Assembly (NCBI RefSeq): GCF_000092865.1
Contig: NC_014151.1
Location: 2,294,001 to 2,358,000 of the forward strand
DNA from: Cellulomonas flavigena DSM 20109
GTDB lineage: Bacteria > Actinomycetota > Actinomycetes > Actinomycetales > Cellulomonadaceae
Direction: 5' to 3'
Length of the DNA: 64,000 bases
Shown here: one piece after another, positions 52,922 through 62,340 of the stretch
Position numbering within the stretch: the stretch's first letter is position 1
How the letters are laid out: each line of letters begins with the position of its first letter
Position numbers and translations under genes: made by a program
The notes under the pieces: model-generated
Databases searched by the model: none
Told to the model about the DNA's origin: nothing
The model's input: only the letters and a program-made list of their open reading frames with translations

Positions 52922-52973
52922 GCAGCCATCCAACACCGGACGCACCGGACGCCGCGCGGCCCGTCCACAGGGA

Positions 52974-54020
52974 TCAGACGACGAGCTGCGCGACCCCCGT
53001 CTCGGACGCGACGCGGGCGGCGTCGAGGACGCGCGCGGTGGCGACGGCGTCCGCGGGGTCGACGGGCACGGGCCCGTCGGCGCGGATCCACGCCTGCACC
53101 GCGCGGTACAGGTCGGCGTGCCCGCCCGCCGCACGGGGGACGGGCGTGCGCTCGGTGCCCCGGACCAGCCAGCCCTCGTGCTCCGGCTCCCCCGGGCGCC
53201 GACCCGCCGTGTACGCGTCGTCGAGCACGGCGAACGGCGTGGGCTCCCCCTCGTAGCTCGTCACGAGGTAGGCGCCCCGCTCGCCCAGCACGCGGGTACG
53301 CGGCCCGGGGGCACCGACGAGCCCCCCGCCCCACAGGTGCGACACGACGTGGTGACCGTCGGCGTCGGCCACGTGCTCGAGCGCGAGGAAGACGTCGTCC
53401 AGCGCCGGCGTGGTCAGCGCGCGCAGCTCGGCGTGCACGCGTCGCACGGGCCCGAAGAGCTGCACCGCGGAGTCGACGAGGTGGGCACCGAGGTCCAGCA
53501 GCAGACCGCCGGCGACGGGGTCCTGCTCCTTCCAGCGCTGCTGCGGCTGCGGTCGGTACCTCTCCCAGCGCCGCTCGAAACGGTGCACGCGGCCGAGCCT
53601 CCCCGCATCGAGCAGCGCCCTCAACGTGAGCTGCTCGGGGTCCCAGCGGCGGTTCTGGAAGACGGTGAGCCGCCCGCCGTGCTCGCGCGCGAGGCGTACC
53701 AGCGCGGCCGCCTGCGTGCGCGTCGTCGCCAGCGGCTTGTCGACCAGCACCGCGACGTCGGCCTCGAGCGCGGCGCGCACGTGGGCCGCGTGCTCCCCCG
53801 TCGGGCTCGCGACGACGACGAGGTCCAGCCCGTCGGCGCCGGCCAGCAGCGCGTCGACGGTCGGCACGACCCGGGCGGCCGGCCAGTCGGCGCGCACCTG
53901 CTCGTCGCGCGTGCGCGTGACGACGGTGACGACCTCCTGCCCGGTCTCGCGCGCGAGCCGGGCGTGGATCCCCCGCCCGGCCGCGCCGTACCCGATCAGA
54001 CCGATGCGCAGCGCCTCCAT
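52974..54020 (-). CDS. Gfo/Idh/MocA-family oxidoreductase
   Basis: The 348-residue enzyme has an N-terminal Rossmann motif IGLIGYGAAGRGIHARL, the family motif VDKPLATT (Lys-Pro), FQNRRWDPEQLTL, and the C-terminal domain with GGLLLDLGAHLVDSAVQLFG (conserved His). It probably oxidises or reduces a sugar or cyclitol with NAD(P); the substrate is unknown. Leaderless: TAGAGT (54027-54032, minus) ends 6 bases before the ATG. The terminator of the exporter gene upstream covers its -35 position. Confidence 0.9.
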   Translation of the reverse strand: MEALRIGLIGYGAAGRGIHARLARETGQEVVTVVTRTRDEQVRADWPAARVVPTVDALLAGADGLDLVVVASPTGEHAAHVRAALEADVAVLVDKPLATTRTQAAALVRLAREHGGRLTVFQNRRWDPEQLTLRALLDAGRLGRVHRFERRWERYRPQPQQRWKEQDPVAGGLLLDLGAHLVDSAVQLFGPVRRVHAELRALTTPALDDVFLALEHVADADGHHVVSHLWGGGLVGAPGPRTRVLGERGAYLVTSYEGEPTPFAVLDDAYTAGRRPGEPEHEGWLVRGTERTPVPRAAGGHADLYRAVQAWIRADGPVPVDPADAVATARVLDAARVASETGVAQLVV

Positions 54021-54036
54021 GCCGCCACTCTAGGGA

Positions 54037-54078
54037 CACCACGGCCGGGCGGCCCCGCAGGGCCGCCCGGCCGTGGTG
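54037..54078 (-). terminator. Terminator of the MMPL exporter gene
   Basis: Perfect 19-bp stem beginning CACCACGGCCGGGCGGCCC with loop CGCA. It is 13 bases beyond the MMPL stop and ends 5 bases before the -10 of the oxidoreductase gene. Confidence 0.85.
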
Positions 54079-54091
54079 CAGCGCTCGCCGC

Positions 54092-56380
54092 TCAGGCGCC
54101 GGTGGTCGCCCCCTCGGGCTCGACCGGCGCGCGCGTGCCCGGGTCCGGGCGTCGCGCCAGCACGCTCGGCCACCAGGTCCGCGGTCCCACGTCGTGGACC
54201 AGGCCGGGCACCAGCAGGCTGCGCACGACGAACGTGTCGACGAGCACGCCCAGCGCGACGATGAACGCGAGCTGCGCGAGGAACAGCAGCGGGATGACGG
54301 CCAGCGCGGCGAACGTCGTGGCGAGCACGAGGCCGGCGGACGTGATGACGCCGCCCGTGACCGCCAGACCGCGCGTGACACCCGCGCGGGTGCCGACCGC
54401 GAGCGCCTCCTCCCGCACCCGGGTCATGAGGAAGATCGAGTAGTCGACACCGAGCGCGACGAGGAACACGAAGCCGTACAGCGGGACGGTCGGGTCCGCG
54501 TCCGGCCAGTCGAGCACGTGGTCGAACACCAGCGCCGAGATGCCGATCGCCGCCGCGAACGACAGCACGTTCGCCGCCATGAGGAGCAGGCCGGCGACGA
54601 CCGACCGCAGCAGCAGCATGAGGATCAGCAGGATCACGACGAGCACGACGGGCACGATGACCCGCAGGTCCCGCTCGCCGGCGATCTGGGTGTCGAGCTT
54701 CTCGGCGGCGGGTCCGCCGACGATCGCGTCCGGCGCGACGTCGACGAGAGCCGCGCGCAGGTCCGCGACCGTGTCCACGGCGTCCTGCGAGTCCGAGGGC
54801 GCCTCCGTCACCACGTCGACGCGCACCCGGCCGTCGACGACCACGGGGGCCGCCTCGGACGCACCGGGCGCACCCCCGGGCGCGCCGGTGTAGGGCGCGG
54901 CCGACGCGACGCCCTCGACGGCCTCGGCGGCCTGCACGACGTCGTCGAGCAGCGTCTCGTCGACGACCACGAGCGCGGGCTGCACGGCGCCGGCCGGGAA
55001 GTGCTCGGCGAGCACCTCCTCGCCCTCGACCGAGTCGACGGCCGTGAGGAACACGTCGGTCTGGCTGGTGCCGGTGGCGCGGAACGTCGGGACGAACGCG
55101 GCTGCGACGAGCAGGACGACCGCGGTGACGACCCAGGTGGGACGCGCACGGCGGGCGACGAACCGGGCCCAGCGGGCCCACAGGCCGTCACCCTCGGCGG
55201 TGACCCCCGCGGTCGCGCCCTCACCGCGTGTCGCGCCCTCACCCGGCGTCGCGCCCGTGGCCTCGGGACGGGGCGCGCGTGGCCAGAACAGGGCCCGCGA
55301 GCGGCGGCCGGCGACGAGCAGCATGGCCGGCAGGAGCGTCAGGCCTGCGAGCAGGGCGGCGCCGATGCCGACGGCGGCGACGGGCCCGAGGCTGCGGTTC
55401 GACCCGAGGTCGGACAGCAGGAGGCACAGCAGGCCGGCGACGACGGTGCCGGCGCTGGCCGCGATCGGCTCGAGCGACTGGCGCCAGGCCACCCGCATCG
55501 CGTCGACGGGGTGCGCGGCGTGCCGCAGCTCCTCCCGGTAGCGCGCGACCAGGAGCAGCGAGTAGTCGACGGCGGCACCGACGACGAGGATGGACAGGAT
55601 GCCCTGGGCCTGGCCGTTGAGCACGAGCACGTCGGCCTTCGCCAGCTCGTAGACGACGAGCCCGGCGAACGCGAGCGCGAACACGGCGGTGAGGATGACG
55701 ACCAGCGGCAGGAAGGGCGAGCGGTAGACCACGACGAGGATGAGCAGGACCGCCCCGAGCGCGACGAGCAGGAGGATCCCGTCGATGCCGGCGAACGCGG
55801 CGCTGAGGTCGCTCACGAACCCGGCCGGCCCGGTCACCCACGCCTGCAGGCCCAGGTCGCCGGCCTCGGTGGCGGTCGCTCCGAGCTCGTCGGCGAGCGC
55901 CTCGCGCAGGTCCGCGACGAGCACCTTGGTGAGCGACTCCTCGTCGCCGACGAGCGTCTCGGCGTCCTCGGCGTCGAACGGCACCGCCAGCAGGATCGCC
56001 TCGCCGTCCTGCGACGGGACGGGGGCGATGGGACCGGTGAGGTGGTCGGCCCACGTCCCGTCCCCCACGGTCCGCTGCGGGAACGTCCCGGCGAGCTCGG
56101 CGGCGGCCGCGAGCTGCTCCGGGGTGACGTCGCCGCCCTCAGCAGGTGTGAGGACGACGAGCGCGGGTAGGGTCTGGGAGTCGACGAAGTCGCGCGAGGC
56201 CTCGGCGGCGCGCGTGGACTGCGCCGACGACGGGAGGAAGGCCGCGGCGTCGTTGGTCTGGACCTGGGAGAGCTTGCCCTGGGCGGCGCCGCCCACGCCG
56301 GCCAGACCCAACCAGACGACGAGCACGACGGCCACGGCGACGGCGCGGGCCACTGGATTCCTCAGCATGCTGAGCATCAT
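54092..56380 (-). CDS. MMPL/RND-family membrane transporter
   Basis: The 762-residue protein has the twofold layout of MmpL/HAE3 exporters: a first helix, an external domain of about 150 residues, helices 2-6 (GIDGILLLVALGAVLLILVVVYRSP, VDYSLLLVARYREEL), then helix 7, a second external domain and helices 8-12 (LGVDYSIFLMTRVREEAL, FVVRSLLVPGLV). The Asp-Tyr pairs in VDYS are the proton-relay residues. It should export a lipid or drug. Starts at ATG 56380, 56377, 56368 and an upstream TTG are all possible; none has a clear ribosome site. It is divergent from a MarR regulator. Confidence 0.92.
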   Translation of the reverse strand: MMLSMLRNPVARAVAVAVVLVVWLGLAGVGGAAQGKLSQVQTNDAAAFLPSSAQSTRAAEASRDFVDSQTLPALVVLTPAEGGDVTPEQLAAAAELAGTFPQRTVGDGTWADHLTGPIAPVPSQDGEAILLAVPFDAEDAETLVGDEESLTKVLVADLREALADELGATATEAGDLGLQAWVTGPAGFVSDLSAAFAGIDGILLLVALGAVLLILVVVYRSPFLPLVVILTAVFALAFAGLVVYELAKADVLVLNGQAQGILSILVVGAAVDYSLLLVARYREELRHAAHPVDAMRVAWRQSLEPIAASAGTVVAGLLCLLLSDLGSNRSLGPVAAVGIGAALLAGLTLLPAMLLVAGRRSRALFWPRAPRPEATGATPGEGATRGEGATAGVTAEGDGLWARWARFVARRARPTWVVTAVVLLVAAAFVPTFRATGTSQTDVFLTAVDSVEGEEVLAEHFPAGAVQPALVVVDETLLDDVVQAAEAVEGVASAAPYTGAPGGAPGASEAAPVVVDGRVRVDVVTEAPSDSQDAVDTVADLRAALVDVAPDAIVGGPAAEKLDTQIAGERDLRVIVPVVLVVILLILMLLLRSVVAGLLLMAANVLSFAAAIGISALVFDHVLDWPDADPTVPLYGFVFLVALGVDYSIFLMTRVREEALAVGTRAGVTRGLAVTGGVITSAGLVLATTFAALAVIPLLFLAQLAFIVALGVLVDTFVVRSLLVPGLVHDVGPRTWWPSVLARRPDPGTRAPVEPEGATTGA
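56361..56374. promoter_or_regulatory. Possible MarR operator
   Basis: Perfect palindrome CTCAGCATGCTGAG at the beginning of the exporter gene, about 50 bases from the MarR start; a second palindrome GGCGCGCC is next to it near 56388-56396. Both are of the size bound by MarR dimers. Confidence 0.45.
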
Positions 56381-56420
56381 GAGCCCGGCGCGCCGGGTCG
56401 GCAAACGGAGAGGGTGTGAG

Positions 56421-56912
56421 ATGCAGCAAGGTCCCCCGCAGGACCACTGGCCCGTCGGCCGGATGCTGTCCGCGGCGGCACGCCGGATCGAGCGCGCCTG
56501 GGACGCTCACCTCGCCTCGTGGGACCTCAACCACGCGAGTCTGCCCGTGCTCGTGCACCTGTCCATGTCCCCGATGTCGCAGCGGGAGCTGGCGGACGCC
56601 TGCGGTGTCACCGAGCAGACCATGAGCCGCGTGGTCGCCCGCCTGGCACGCACCGGGTACGTCTCGCGCCGCCCGCACGACGAGGACCGGCGCCGGCACG
56701 TCGTCGCGATCACGGAGTCCGGCGCATCGGCGCTCGCGGCGTGCGCGGACCCGACACCCGCGCAGCAGGCCGTGCTCGGCCACCTGCCCCCCGAGCGACG
56801 CGCGCTGCTCGACGAGCTGATGCGCGAGGTCGTCGCACCGTGGGAGCTGCTGTCCGGCCCGTCGCCCGAAGGCACTGGACCACCCGGCGGTCGCCCTCCC
56901 GCGAGGGCATAG
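56421..56912 (+). CDS. MarR-family transcriptional regulator
   Basis: The 163-residue protein has a dimer helix ([21 protein letters not shown]), the winged helix with [32 protein letters not shown], and the wing [17 protein letters not shown]. Divergent from the MMPL exporter, which it probably represses until a drug or lipid ligand binds. ATG 56421 after GGAGAGGG. It ends 10 bases before lipB, and the lipB -10 overlaps its stop codon region. Confidence 0.93.
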   Translation: MQQGPPQDHWPVGRMLSAAARRIERAWDAHLASWDLNHASLPVLVHLSMSPMSQRELADACGVTEQTMSRVVARLARTGYVSRRPHDEDRRRHVVAITESGASALAACADPTPAQQAVLGHLPPERRALLDELMREVVAPWELLSGPSPEGTGPPGGRPPARA

Positions 56913-56915
56913 CCT
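56910..56915 (+). promoter_or_regulatory. -10 element of lipB (leaderless)
   Basis: TAGCCT, overlapping the stop codon of the MarR gene and ending 7 bases before the lipB ATG. Confidence 0.55.
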
Positions 56916-56922
56916 GACCTCC

Positions 56923-57606
56923 ATGCGCGTCGAACCGCTCGAGCTCGGCACCCGCCTGCAGCCGTACGTCCCGATCTGGGACCTGCAGCGCGAGGTCCAC
57001 GGCGCCGTCGCCGCCGGCGAGCGCGAGGACACCCTGCTGCTGGTCGAGCACGAGCCGGTCTACACGGCGGGCAAGCGCACGGCACGCTCCGACCGGCCCG
57101 TCGACGGCACGCCGGTGGTCGACGTCGACCGCGGCGGGCGCATCACCTGGCACGGGCCCGGGCAGCTGGTCGGGTACCCGGTGGTCCGGCTCGCCGAGCC
57201 GGTCGACGTGGTGGCCTACGTCCGCGCGCTCGAGGAGGCGCTCATCCGCACGTGCGGGGACGTGGGCGTGCGCGCCGAGCGCGTCGAGGGACGCAGCGGC
57301 GTGTGGCTCCCGGCGGACGACCCGGCGACCACCGCCCGTCCGCGGCGCGCGCGCAAGGTCGCCGCGATCGGCGTCCGCGTGGCCCGCGGCACGACGATGC
57401 ACGGCTTCGCGCTCAACTGCACCGCGTCGCTCGACTGGTACGCGCGCATCGTGCCGTGCGGCATCGACGACGCCGACGTCACCACGCTCACCGCCGAGGC
57501 GGGACGCGAGGTGACGATCGCCCAGGTGACTCCCCTGGTCGTCGGCCACCTGCACGACACGCTCGCACCGCTGCTCGCCGCGCAGCGGGCCGCGGCGGCG
57601 TCCTGA
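56923..57606 (+). CDS. lipB: Octanoyl-[acyl-carrier-protein]:protein N-octanoyltransferase
   Basis: The 227-residue enzyme moves octanoate from ACP to lipoyl domains. It has [55 protein letters not shown] with the Lys of the Cys/Lys pair, and [14 protein letters not shown] with the thioester Cys. Together with LipA it completes the cofactor for the E2 protein encoded 6 kb upstream. The flavodoxin gene on the other strand separates lipB from lipA. Confidence 0.95.
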   Translation: MRVEPLELGTRLQPYVPIWDLQREVHGAVAAGEREDTLLLVEHEPVYTAGKRTARSDRPVDGTPVVDVDRGGRITWHGPGQLVGYPVVRLAEPVDVVAYVRALEEALIRTCGDVGVRAERVEGRSGVWLPADDPATTARPRRARKVAAIGVRVARGTTMHGFALNCTASLDWYARIVPCGIDDADVTTLTAEAGREVTIAQVTPLVVGHLHDTLAPLLAAQRAAAAS

Positions 57607-57616
57607 GGCCCGGGCC

Positions 57617-58120
57617 TCAGACGTCCTGCGGGATCGTGCGCAGCGCCGCCGCGACGCCCTGCGCCCACGTGCGGACCTCCTCGAGGTCCCGGAAGTCCCC
57701 CGTGTCGGCCCGGGTCAGGGCCACCAGCGCCCGCTCGGAGATGTTGAGCCCCGCGCGGTCCAGACGCCCCGGGAAGACGGCCACGTCCCGCGCCCCGGTG
57801 GTGCGCGCGATCTCCGTGACGTCGTCGGGCACCGTCGCGGGCACCGGCGGGTCCCCGACGGGCCCGGACCAGAACAGCCACGTCGGCCGCTGTCGCAGCT
57901 GACCGGCCTGCCGGTCGACCAGGTCGCGCAGCCCCAGGGCCAGGCGACCCACGTACGCCGCCGAGCCCATGACGACCGCGTCGTACGGGTCGACGTGCTC
58001 GACCTCGTCCGGCTCGACCTCGTCCACCTCGTGGCCGGCGGCGCGCAGCGTCGCAGCGACCTCCTGGCCCATCTCGCGCGTCGCTCCGTGCCGCGACGCC
58101 ACCGTCACCAGGACGCGCAT
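57617..58120 (-). CDS. Flavodoxin-domain protein
   Basis: The 167-residue protein is a flavodoxin_5-like domain (VTVASRHGATREMGQEVAATL phosphate loop, YDAVVMGSAAYVGRL, WLFWSGPVGDP). Relatives are HemG-type and menaquinone-dependent protoporphyrinogen oxidase-like proteins, but the small ones in actinobacteria are uncharacterised. FMN binding is expected. The ATG is preceded by GGAGGTGG. It sits between lipB and lipA on the opposite strand. Confidence 0.87.
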   Translation of the reverse strand: MRVLVTVASRHGATREMGQEVAATLRAAGHEVDEVEPDEVEHVDPYDAVVMGSAAYVGRLALGLRDLVDRQAGQLRQRPTWLFWSGPVGDPPVPATVPDDVTEIARTTGARDVAVFPGRLDRAGLNISERALVALTRADTGDFRDLEEVRTWAQGVAAALRTIPQDV

Positions 58121-58274
58121 CGTGCCACCTCCTCGCAGGTCCGCCCGTCGTGCCCGCGTCCCCCGCGGTCCGACCTTGGCGTCCAGCCTCCCGCCACGTC
58201 ACCCGTGGCGCGCGGGACCGAGGTCCCCGTCACACCCCACGGGCGGACGCACCGGAGCGGGCTAGGCTGACGAC

Positions 58275-59288
58275 GTGACGATCGCCCCCGACGGACGCCG
58301 GATGCTGAGGGTGGAGGCGCGCAACGCCGCCACACCGATCGAGAAGAAGCCGGAGTGGATCCGGACGCGGGCCACGACCGGCCCGGAGTACAGCGAGCTC
58401 AAGGGCCTCGTGCGCCGCGAGGGCCTGCACACGGTCTGCGAGGAGGCGGGCTGCCCCAACATCTTCGAGTGCTGGGAGGACCGCGAGGCCACGTTCCTCA
58501 TCGGCGGCGACCAGTGCACGCGCCGGTGCGACTTCTGCCAGATCGACACCGGCAAGCCGGCGGCGTTCGACCGCGACGAGCCGCGCCGCGTGGCCGAGTC
58601 CGTGCAGGCCATGGGGCTGCGGTACTCGACCGTCACGGGCGTCGCGCGCGACGACCTCGAGGACGGCGGCGCGTGGCTCTACGCCGAGACGGTCCGCCAG
58701 ATCCACGCGCTGAACCCCGGCACGGGTGTCGAGCTGCTCATCCCCGACTTCAACGCCGTCCCGGAGCTGCTCGACGTCGTCAACGAGTCGCGGCCCGAGG
58801 TGCTCGCGCACAACCTCGAGACCGTGCCGCGCATCTTCAAGCAGATCCGCCCGGCGTTCCGGTACGACCGCTCCCTGTCCGTGCTGAGTCGGGCGCGCGA
58901 GGCCGGCCTGGTCACCAAGTCCAACCTCATCCTCGGCATGGGCGAGACGACCGACGAGGTCGTCGCGGCCCTGCACGACCTGCACGAGGCCGGCTGCGAC
59001 CTCGTGACCATCACGCAGTACCTGCGCCCGTCGGTGCGCCACCACCCCGTCGACCGCTGGGTGCGGCCCGAGGAGTTCGTCGAGCTGTCGGACGAGGCCG
59101 AGCGCATCGGCTTCCTCGGCGTGATGTCCGGGCCGCTGGTGCGCTCCTCGTACCGCGCGGGCCGGCTGTGGGGCCAGGCCATGCGCCGGCGCGGGCTGCA
59201 GATCCCCGACGCTCTGGCGCACCTCGGCGAGCCGACGACCTCCCGCCAGGAGGCGGCGTCACTGCTGGCCCGCGCGTCGGCACGCTGA
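58275..59288 (+). CDS. lipA: Lipoyl synthase
   Basis: The 337-residue radical SAM enzyme inserts two sulfurs into octanoyl groups. The radical SAM cluster motif is CTRRCDFC (C-x3-C-x2-C) and the auxiliary cluster motif is C-x4-C-x5-C in [12 protein letters not shown]; the C-terminal RSSYRAG with the conserved Ser is present. The auxiliary cluster is consumed, so it depends on Fe-S carriers such as the A-type protein in this window. Leaderless: TAGGCT (58263-58268), 6 bases, GTG. Confidence 0.97.
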   Translation: MTIAPDGRRMLRVEARNAATPIEKKPEWIRTRATTGPEYSELKGLVRREGLHTVCEEAGCPNIFECWEDREATFLIGGDQCTRRCDFCQIDTGKPAAFDRDEPRRVAESVQAMGLRYSTVTGVARDDLEDGGAWLYAETVRQIHALNPGTGVELLIPDFNAVPELLDVVNESRPEVLAHNLETVPRIFKQIRPAFRYDRSLSVLSRAREAGLVTKSNLILGMGETTDEVVAALHDLHEAGCDLVTITQYLRPSVRHHPVDRWVRPEEFVELSDEAERIGFLGVMSGPLVRSSYRAGRLWGQAMRRRGLQIPDALAHLGEPTTSRQEAASLLARASAR

Positions 59289-59358
59289 CGCGCCGACCGG
59301 TCGCCGCGCGCGGCCTGCGGCGCGGGCGCACGCTCCTGCGCCGGTAGACTCCCGGGTC

Positions 59359-60096
59359 ATGGCACGCGCGCGCTCCACGTCCCCGCAGGACTCCCCGAGC
59401 ACGGGGAAGCCCGGCGGGAAGGTCAAGAAGGTCCGCTGGTACCACCAGGTCTGGCAGGCCTTCCAGATCACGCGACAGTCCGACCCCGCGGTCACCTGGA
59501 TCATCCTGGCCGTGTTCCTCGGGATCGTCGCCCTGGGCGTCGTGATCGGCCTGCTGGTGAACCAGCTCGTGTACGTGCTGGTGCTCAGCATCCCGTTCGC
59601 GGTGCTGGGGGCGATGTTCGTGCTCGCGCGCCGCGCCGAGACCGCCGCCTACACGCGCATCGAGGGACAGCCGGGCGCCTCGCTCGCAGCGCTGGGCACG
59701 CTGCGCCGCGGGTGGACGTTCACGCAGGAGCCCGTCGCCGTCGACCCCCGGACGCAGGACCTCGTGTTCCGCGGGGTCGGGCGTCCCGGGGTCGTCCTCA
59801 TCGGCGAGGGCCCCGGCCACCGCATCGGCAAGCTGCTCGAGGCCGAGCGCAAGCGCACCGCACGTGTCGTGTCCGGTGCGCCGATCCACCTCATCCAGGT
59901 CGGCGACGCCGAGGGGCAGACGCCGCTGCGCAAGCTCCCGCGTACCGTGACGCGCCTTAAGCCGCAGCTCACCAAGGACGAGGTCGCGGTCGTCCTGCGC
60001 CGAGTGACGTCCCTCGGTGGCGCCAAGCTCCCGGTGCCGAAGGGCATCGACCCGACGCGCGTGCGTCCCGACCGCAAGGGCATGCGCGGGCGCTGA
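59359..60096 (+). CDS. DUF4191 domain-containing membrane protein
   Basis: The 245-residue protein matches DUF4191: KVRWYHQVWQAFQITRQSDP near the start, two membrane helices (VTWIILAVFLGIVALGVVIGLL, LVYVLVLSIPFAVLGAMFVLA), then a cytoplasmic domain with GWTFTQEPVAVDPRTQDLVFRGVGRPGVVL, GDAEGQTPLRKLPR, and a basic C-terminal tail. It is conserved between lipA and glnA in actinobacteria (Rv2219) and has no known role. TAGACT (59345-59350) ends 8 bases before the ATG. Confidence 0.92.
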   Translation: MARARSTSPQDSPSTGKPGGKVKKVRWYHQVWQAFQITRQSDPAVTWIILAVFLGIVALGVVIGLLVNQLVYVLVLSIPFAVLGAMFVLARRAETAAYTRIEGQPGASLAALGTLRRGWTFTQEPVAVDPRTQDLVFRGVGRPGVVLIGEGPGHRIGKLLEAERKRTARVVSGAPIHLIQVGDAEGQTPLRKLPRTVTRLKPQLTKDEVAVVLRRVTSLGGAKLPVPKGIDPTRVRPDRKGMRGR

Positions 60097-60136
60097 GACG
60101 CCGCGGACCGGCGGGACGCCGGGCGACGGCCCTGAG

Positions 60137-60661
60137 CTAGGCGACGCGGCCGGACCCCGGTCGGCGGACGAGGACCGTCCGCGCGGCGCGGTCGTGCAGA
60201 CCGCGCCCGTCGCCGTCCCACACGACGGCCGGCAGGACGAGGCACAGCAGGAGCGTGCGCACGAGCGCGGCGACCAGCCCGGGAGGGCCGTCGAGCACGA
60301 CCGCTGCCGCACCGTCGCGCGTCGGCGGGACCCGGCGCACCTGCAGACCGAGCAGGCGGTGGCCCAGCGTGTGACCGAGCGTCGCGACGAGCACGAGGTT
60401 CTCCACCGCGAACACGGCGAGCGTGCCGAGCGAGTCGCCTCGCAGCAGGAACGGTCCTTCCGTGGTCGTCGGCAGGAGGACCGCGGCCACCGCGAGGCAC
60501 GCGACCCAGTCGACCGCGAGCGCGGCGACGCGGCGACCGAGGCGCGCGAGCGAGCCCGGCCCCTGCGCCGGAAGACCGAGCCGGACGCCCCGCGCCGTAC
60601 CGTCGTCGTGCCCGCCGGGGCCGCCCTCGAGCCACGACCCCACCGAGTCACGCGTCACCAT
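60137..60661 (-). CDS. RDD-family membrane protein
   Basis: The 174-residue protein has the RDD layout: LARLGRRVAALAVDWVACLAVAAVLL (Arg and Asp of the name), LGTLAVFAVENLVLVATLGHTLGHRLLGLQVRR, and a third helix LVAALVRTLLLCLVLPAVV followed by GLHDRAARTVLVR. Function unknown; Rv2219A is the equivalent in M. tuberculosis. It is divergent from glnA. TAGGGT (60668-60673, minus) ends 6 bases before the ATG: leaderless. Confidence 0.9.
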   Translation of the reverse strand: MVTRDSVGSWLEGGPGGHDDGTARGVRLGLPAQGPGSLARLGRRVAALAVDWVACLAVAAVLLPTTTEGPFLLRGDSLGTLAVFAVENLVLVATLGHTLGHRLLGLQVRRVPPTRDGAAAVVLDGPPGLVAALVRTLLLCLVLPAVVWDGDGRGLHDRAARTVLVRRPGSGRVA

Positions 60662-60737
60662 GCGCCCACCCTACGTGCCACCCGAACAGACGGATCTGCT
60701 CCTCGCGTCGCACGATCGTTACCTGACAGGCTCGTCC

Positions 60738-60775
60738 GTAACATCCCGGAAACAAAGGGCACACGACAGGGAAAC
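60738..60775 (+). promoter_or_regulatory. GlnR box upstream of glnA
   Basis: GTAAC (60738-60742), six bases, GAAAC (60749-60753), then a second GAAAC at 60771-60775 exactly 22 bases later with a poor first half (CACAC at 60760-60764). This is the actinobacterial GlnR pattern gTnAc-n6-GaAAc repeated at 22 bp. Confidence 0.75.
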
Positions 60776-60785
60776 CCCCTCCTCC

Positions 60786-60791
60786 TAGCCT
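60786..60791 (+). promoter_or_regulatory. -10 element of glnA
   Basis: TAGCCT, giving a leader of about 40 bases with GAGGAG before the ATG. The GlnR box lies about 15-50 bases upstream of it, a place suited to activation. Confidence 0.5.
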
Positions 60792-60837
60792 CGCTGTCGC
60801 CCGGGACGACCGGGCACCATCGACCGAGGAGCAGCGG

Positions 60838-62262
60838 ATGTTCACCAAGCCAGAGGAAGTCCTGGCGTTCATCAAGAGCGAGGACGTCAAGTTCGTCGAC
60901 GTGCGGTTCTGTGACCTGCCGGGTGTGATGCAGCACTTCAACGTGCCGGCCGCCTCGCTCGACCTGGACTTCTTCACGGACGGCCAGATGTTCGACGGGT
61001 CCTCGATCCGCGGCTTCCAGGCCATCCACGAGTCCGACATGAAGCTGATCCCGGACGTCACGACGGCCTACATCGACCCCTTCCGTGTCGAGAAGACGCT
61101 GAACATCAACTTCCACATCGTCGACCCGTACACCGACGAGCCCTACAGCCGCGACCCGCGCCAGGTCGCCGCGAAGGCCGAGGCGTACCTGAAGTCGACG
61201 GGCATCGCGGACACCGCGTTCTTCGCACCCGAGGCCGAGTTCTACATCTTCGACGACATCCGGTTCCAGACCCGTCAGGACGCGTCGTTCTACTACATCG
61301 ACTCCATCGAGGCCGCGTGGAACACGGGCCGCAAGGAGGAGGGTGGCAACCTCGGCCACAAGACGCCCTACAAGGGTGGCTACTTCCCGGTGCCGCCGGT
61401 GGACCACTTCGCCGACCTGCGCGACCAGATCTCGCTGCAGCTCGACGCCCTCGGCCTGCAGGTCGAGCGTGCGCACCACGAGGTCGGCACCGCCGGCCAG
61501 GCGGAGATCAACTACCGCTTCGACACGCTCGCCAAGTCGGCCGACAAGGTGCAGCTCTTCAAGTACGTCGTGAAGAACGTCGCGCACGAGAACGGCCGCA
61601 CGGCGACCTTCATGCCGAAGCCGCTCTTCGGTGACAACGGCTCGGGCATGCACGTGCACCAGTCGCTGTGGAAGGACGGCGAGCCGCTGTTCTTCGACGA
61701 GAAGGGCTACGGCGGCCTGTCGGACATCGCCCGCTGGTACATCGGCGGCCTGCTCAAGCACGCGCCGTCGCTGCTGGCCTTCACCAACCCGACGGTGAAC
61801 TCGTACCACCGCCTGGTGCCGGGCTTCGAGGCGCCGGTCAACCTGGTCTACTCGGCCCGCAACCGCTCGGCGTGCATCCGCATCCCCGTCACGGGCTCCA
61901 ACCCGAAGGCGAAGCGCGTCGAGTTCCGCGTGCCGGACCCGTCGTCGAACCCGTACCTGGCGTTCGCGGCCATGCTCATGGCCGGCCTCGACGGCATCCA
62001 GAACCGGATCGAGCCGCCGGAGCCGGTCGACAAGGACCTGTACGAGCTGCCCCCCGAGGAGCACGCGCAGATCCAGCAGGTCCCGGGCTCGCTGTCCGAG
62101 GTGCTCGACAACCTCGAGGCCGACCACGACTGGCTGACGGCGGGCAACGTGTTCACGCCCGACCTGATCCAGACGTGGATCGACTACAAGCGCTCGGCAG
62201 AGGTCGACCCGATCCGGCTGCGTCCGCACCCGCACGAGTTCGAGCTCTACTACGACGTCTGA
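60838..62262 (+). CDS. glnA: Glutamine synthetase type I
   Basis: The 474-residue enzyme makes glutamine from glutamate and ammonium. It has [24 protein letters not shown], the ATP site [34 protein letters not shown], and the adenylylation loop [10 protein letters not shown] with Tyr402, marking the GSI-beta type regulated by GlnE. Length is standard. Transcription is probably under GlnR. This is the glnA1 of actinobacteria (Rv2220 position). Confidence 0.98.
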   Translation: MFTKPEEVLAFIKSEDVKFVDVRFCDLPGVMQHFNVPAASLDLDFFTDGQMFDGSSIRGFQAIHESDMKLIPDVTTAYIDPFRVEKTLNINFHIVDPYTDEPYSRDPRQVAAKAEAYLKSTGIADTAFFAPEAEFYIFDDIRFQTRQDASFYYIDSIEAAWNTGRKEEGGNLGHKTPYKGGYFPVPPVDHFADLRDQISLQLDALGLQVERAHHEVGTAGQAEINYRFDTLAKSADKVQLFKYVVKNVAHENGRTATFMPKPLFGDNGSGMHVHQSLWKDGEPLFFDEKGYGGLSDIARWYIGGLLKHAPSLLAFTNPTVNSYHRLVPGFEAPVNLVYSARNRSACIRIPVTGSNPKAKRVEFRVPDPSSNPYLAFAAMLMAGLDGIQNRIEPPEPVDKDLYELPPEEHAQIQQVPGSLSEVLDNLEADHDWLTAGNVFTPDLIQTWIDYKRSAEVDPIRLRPHPHEFELYYDV

Positions 62263-62288
62263 TCGGCTGCTCCCGATCAGTTCGGCAC

Positions 62289-62318
62289 CGAGGGGCGTCC
62301 CGTCAGGGGCGCCCCTCG
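62289..62318 (+). terminator. glnA terminator
   Basis: A 13-bp stem CGAGGGGCGTCCC/GGGGCGCCCCTCG with one U-G pair and loop GTCA, 26 bases after the stop. Confidence 0.8.
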
Positions 62319-62340
62319 TGGCGTGCCCGGTGACGGCGGG

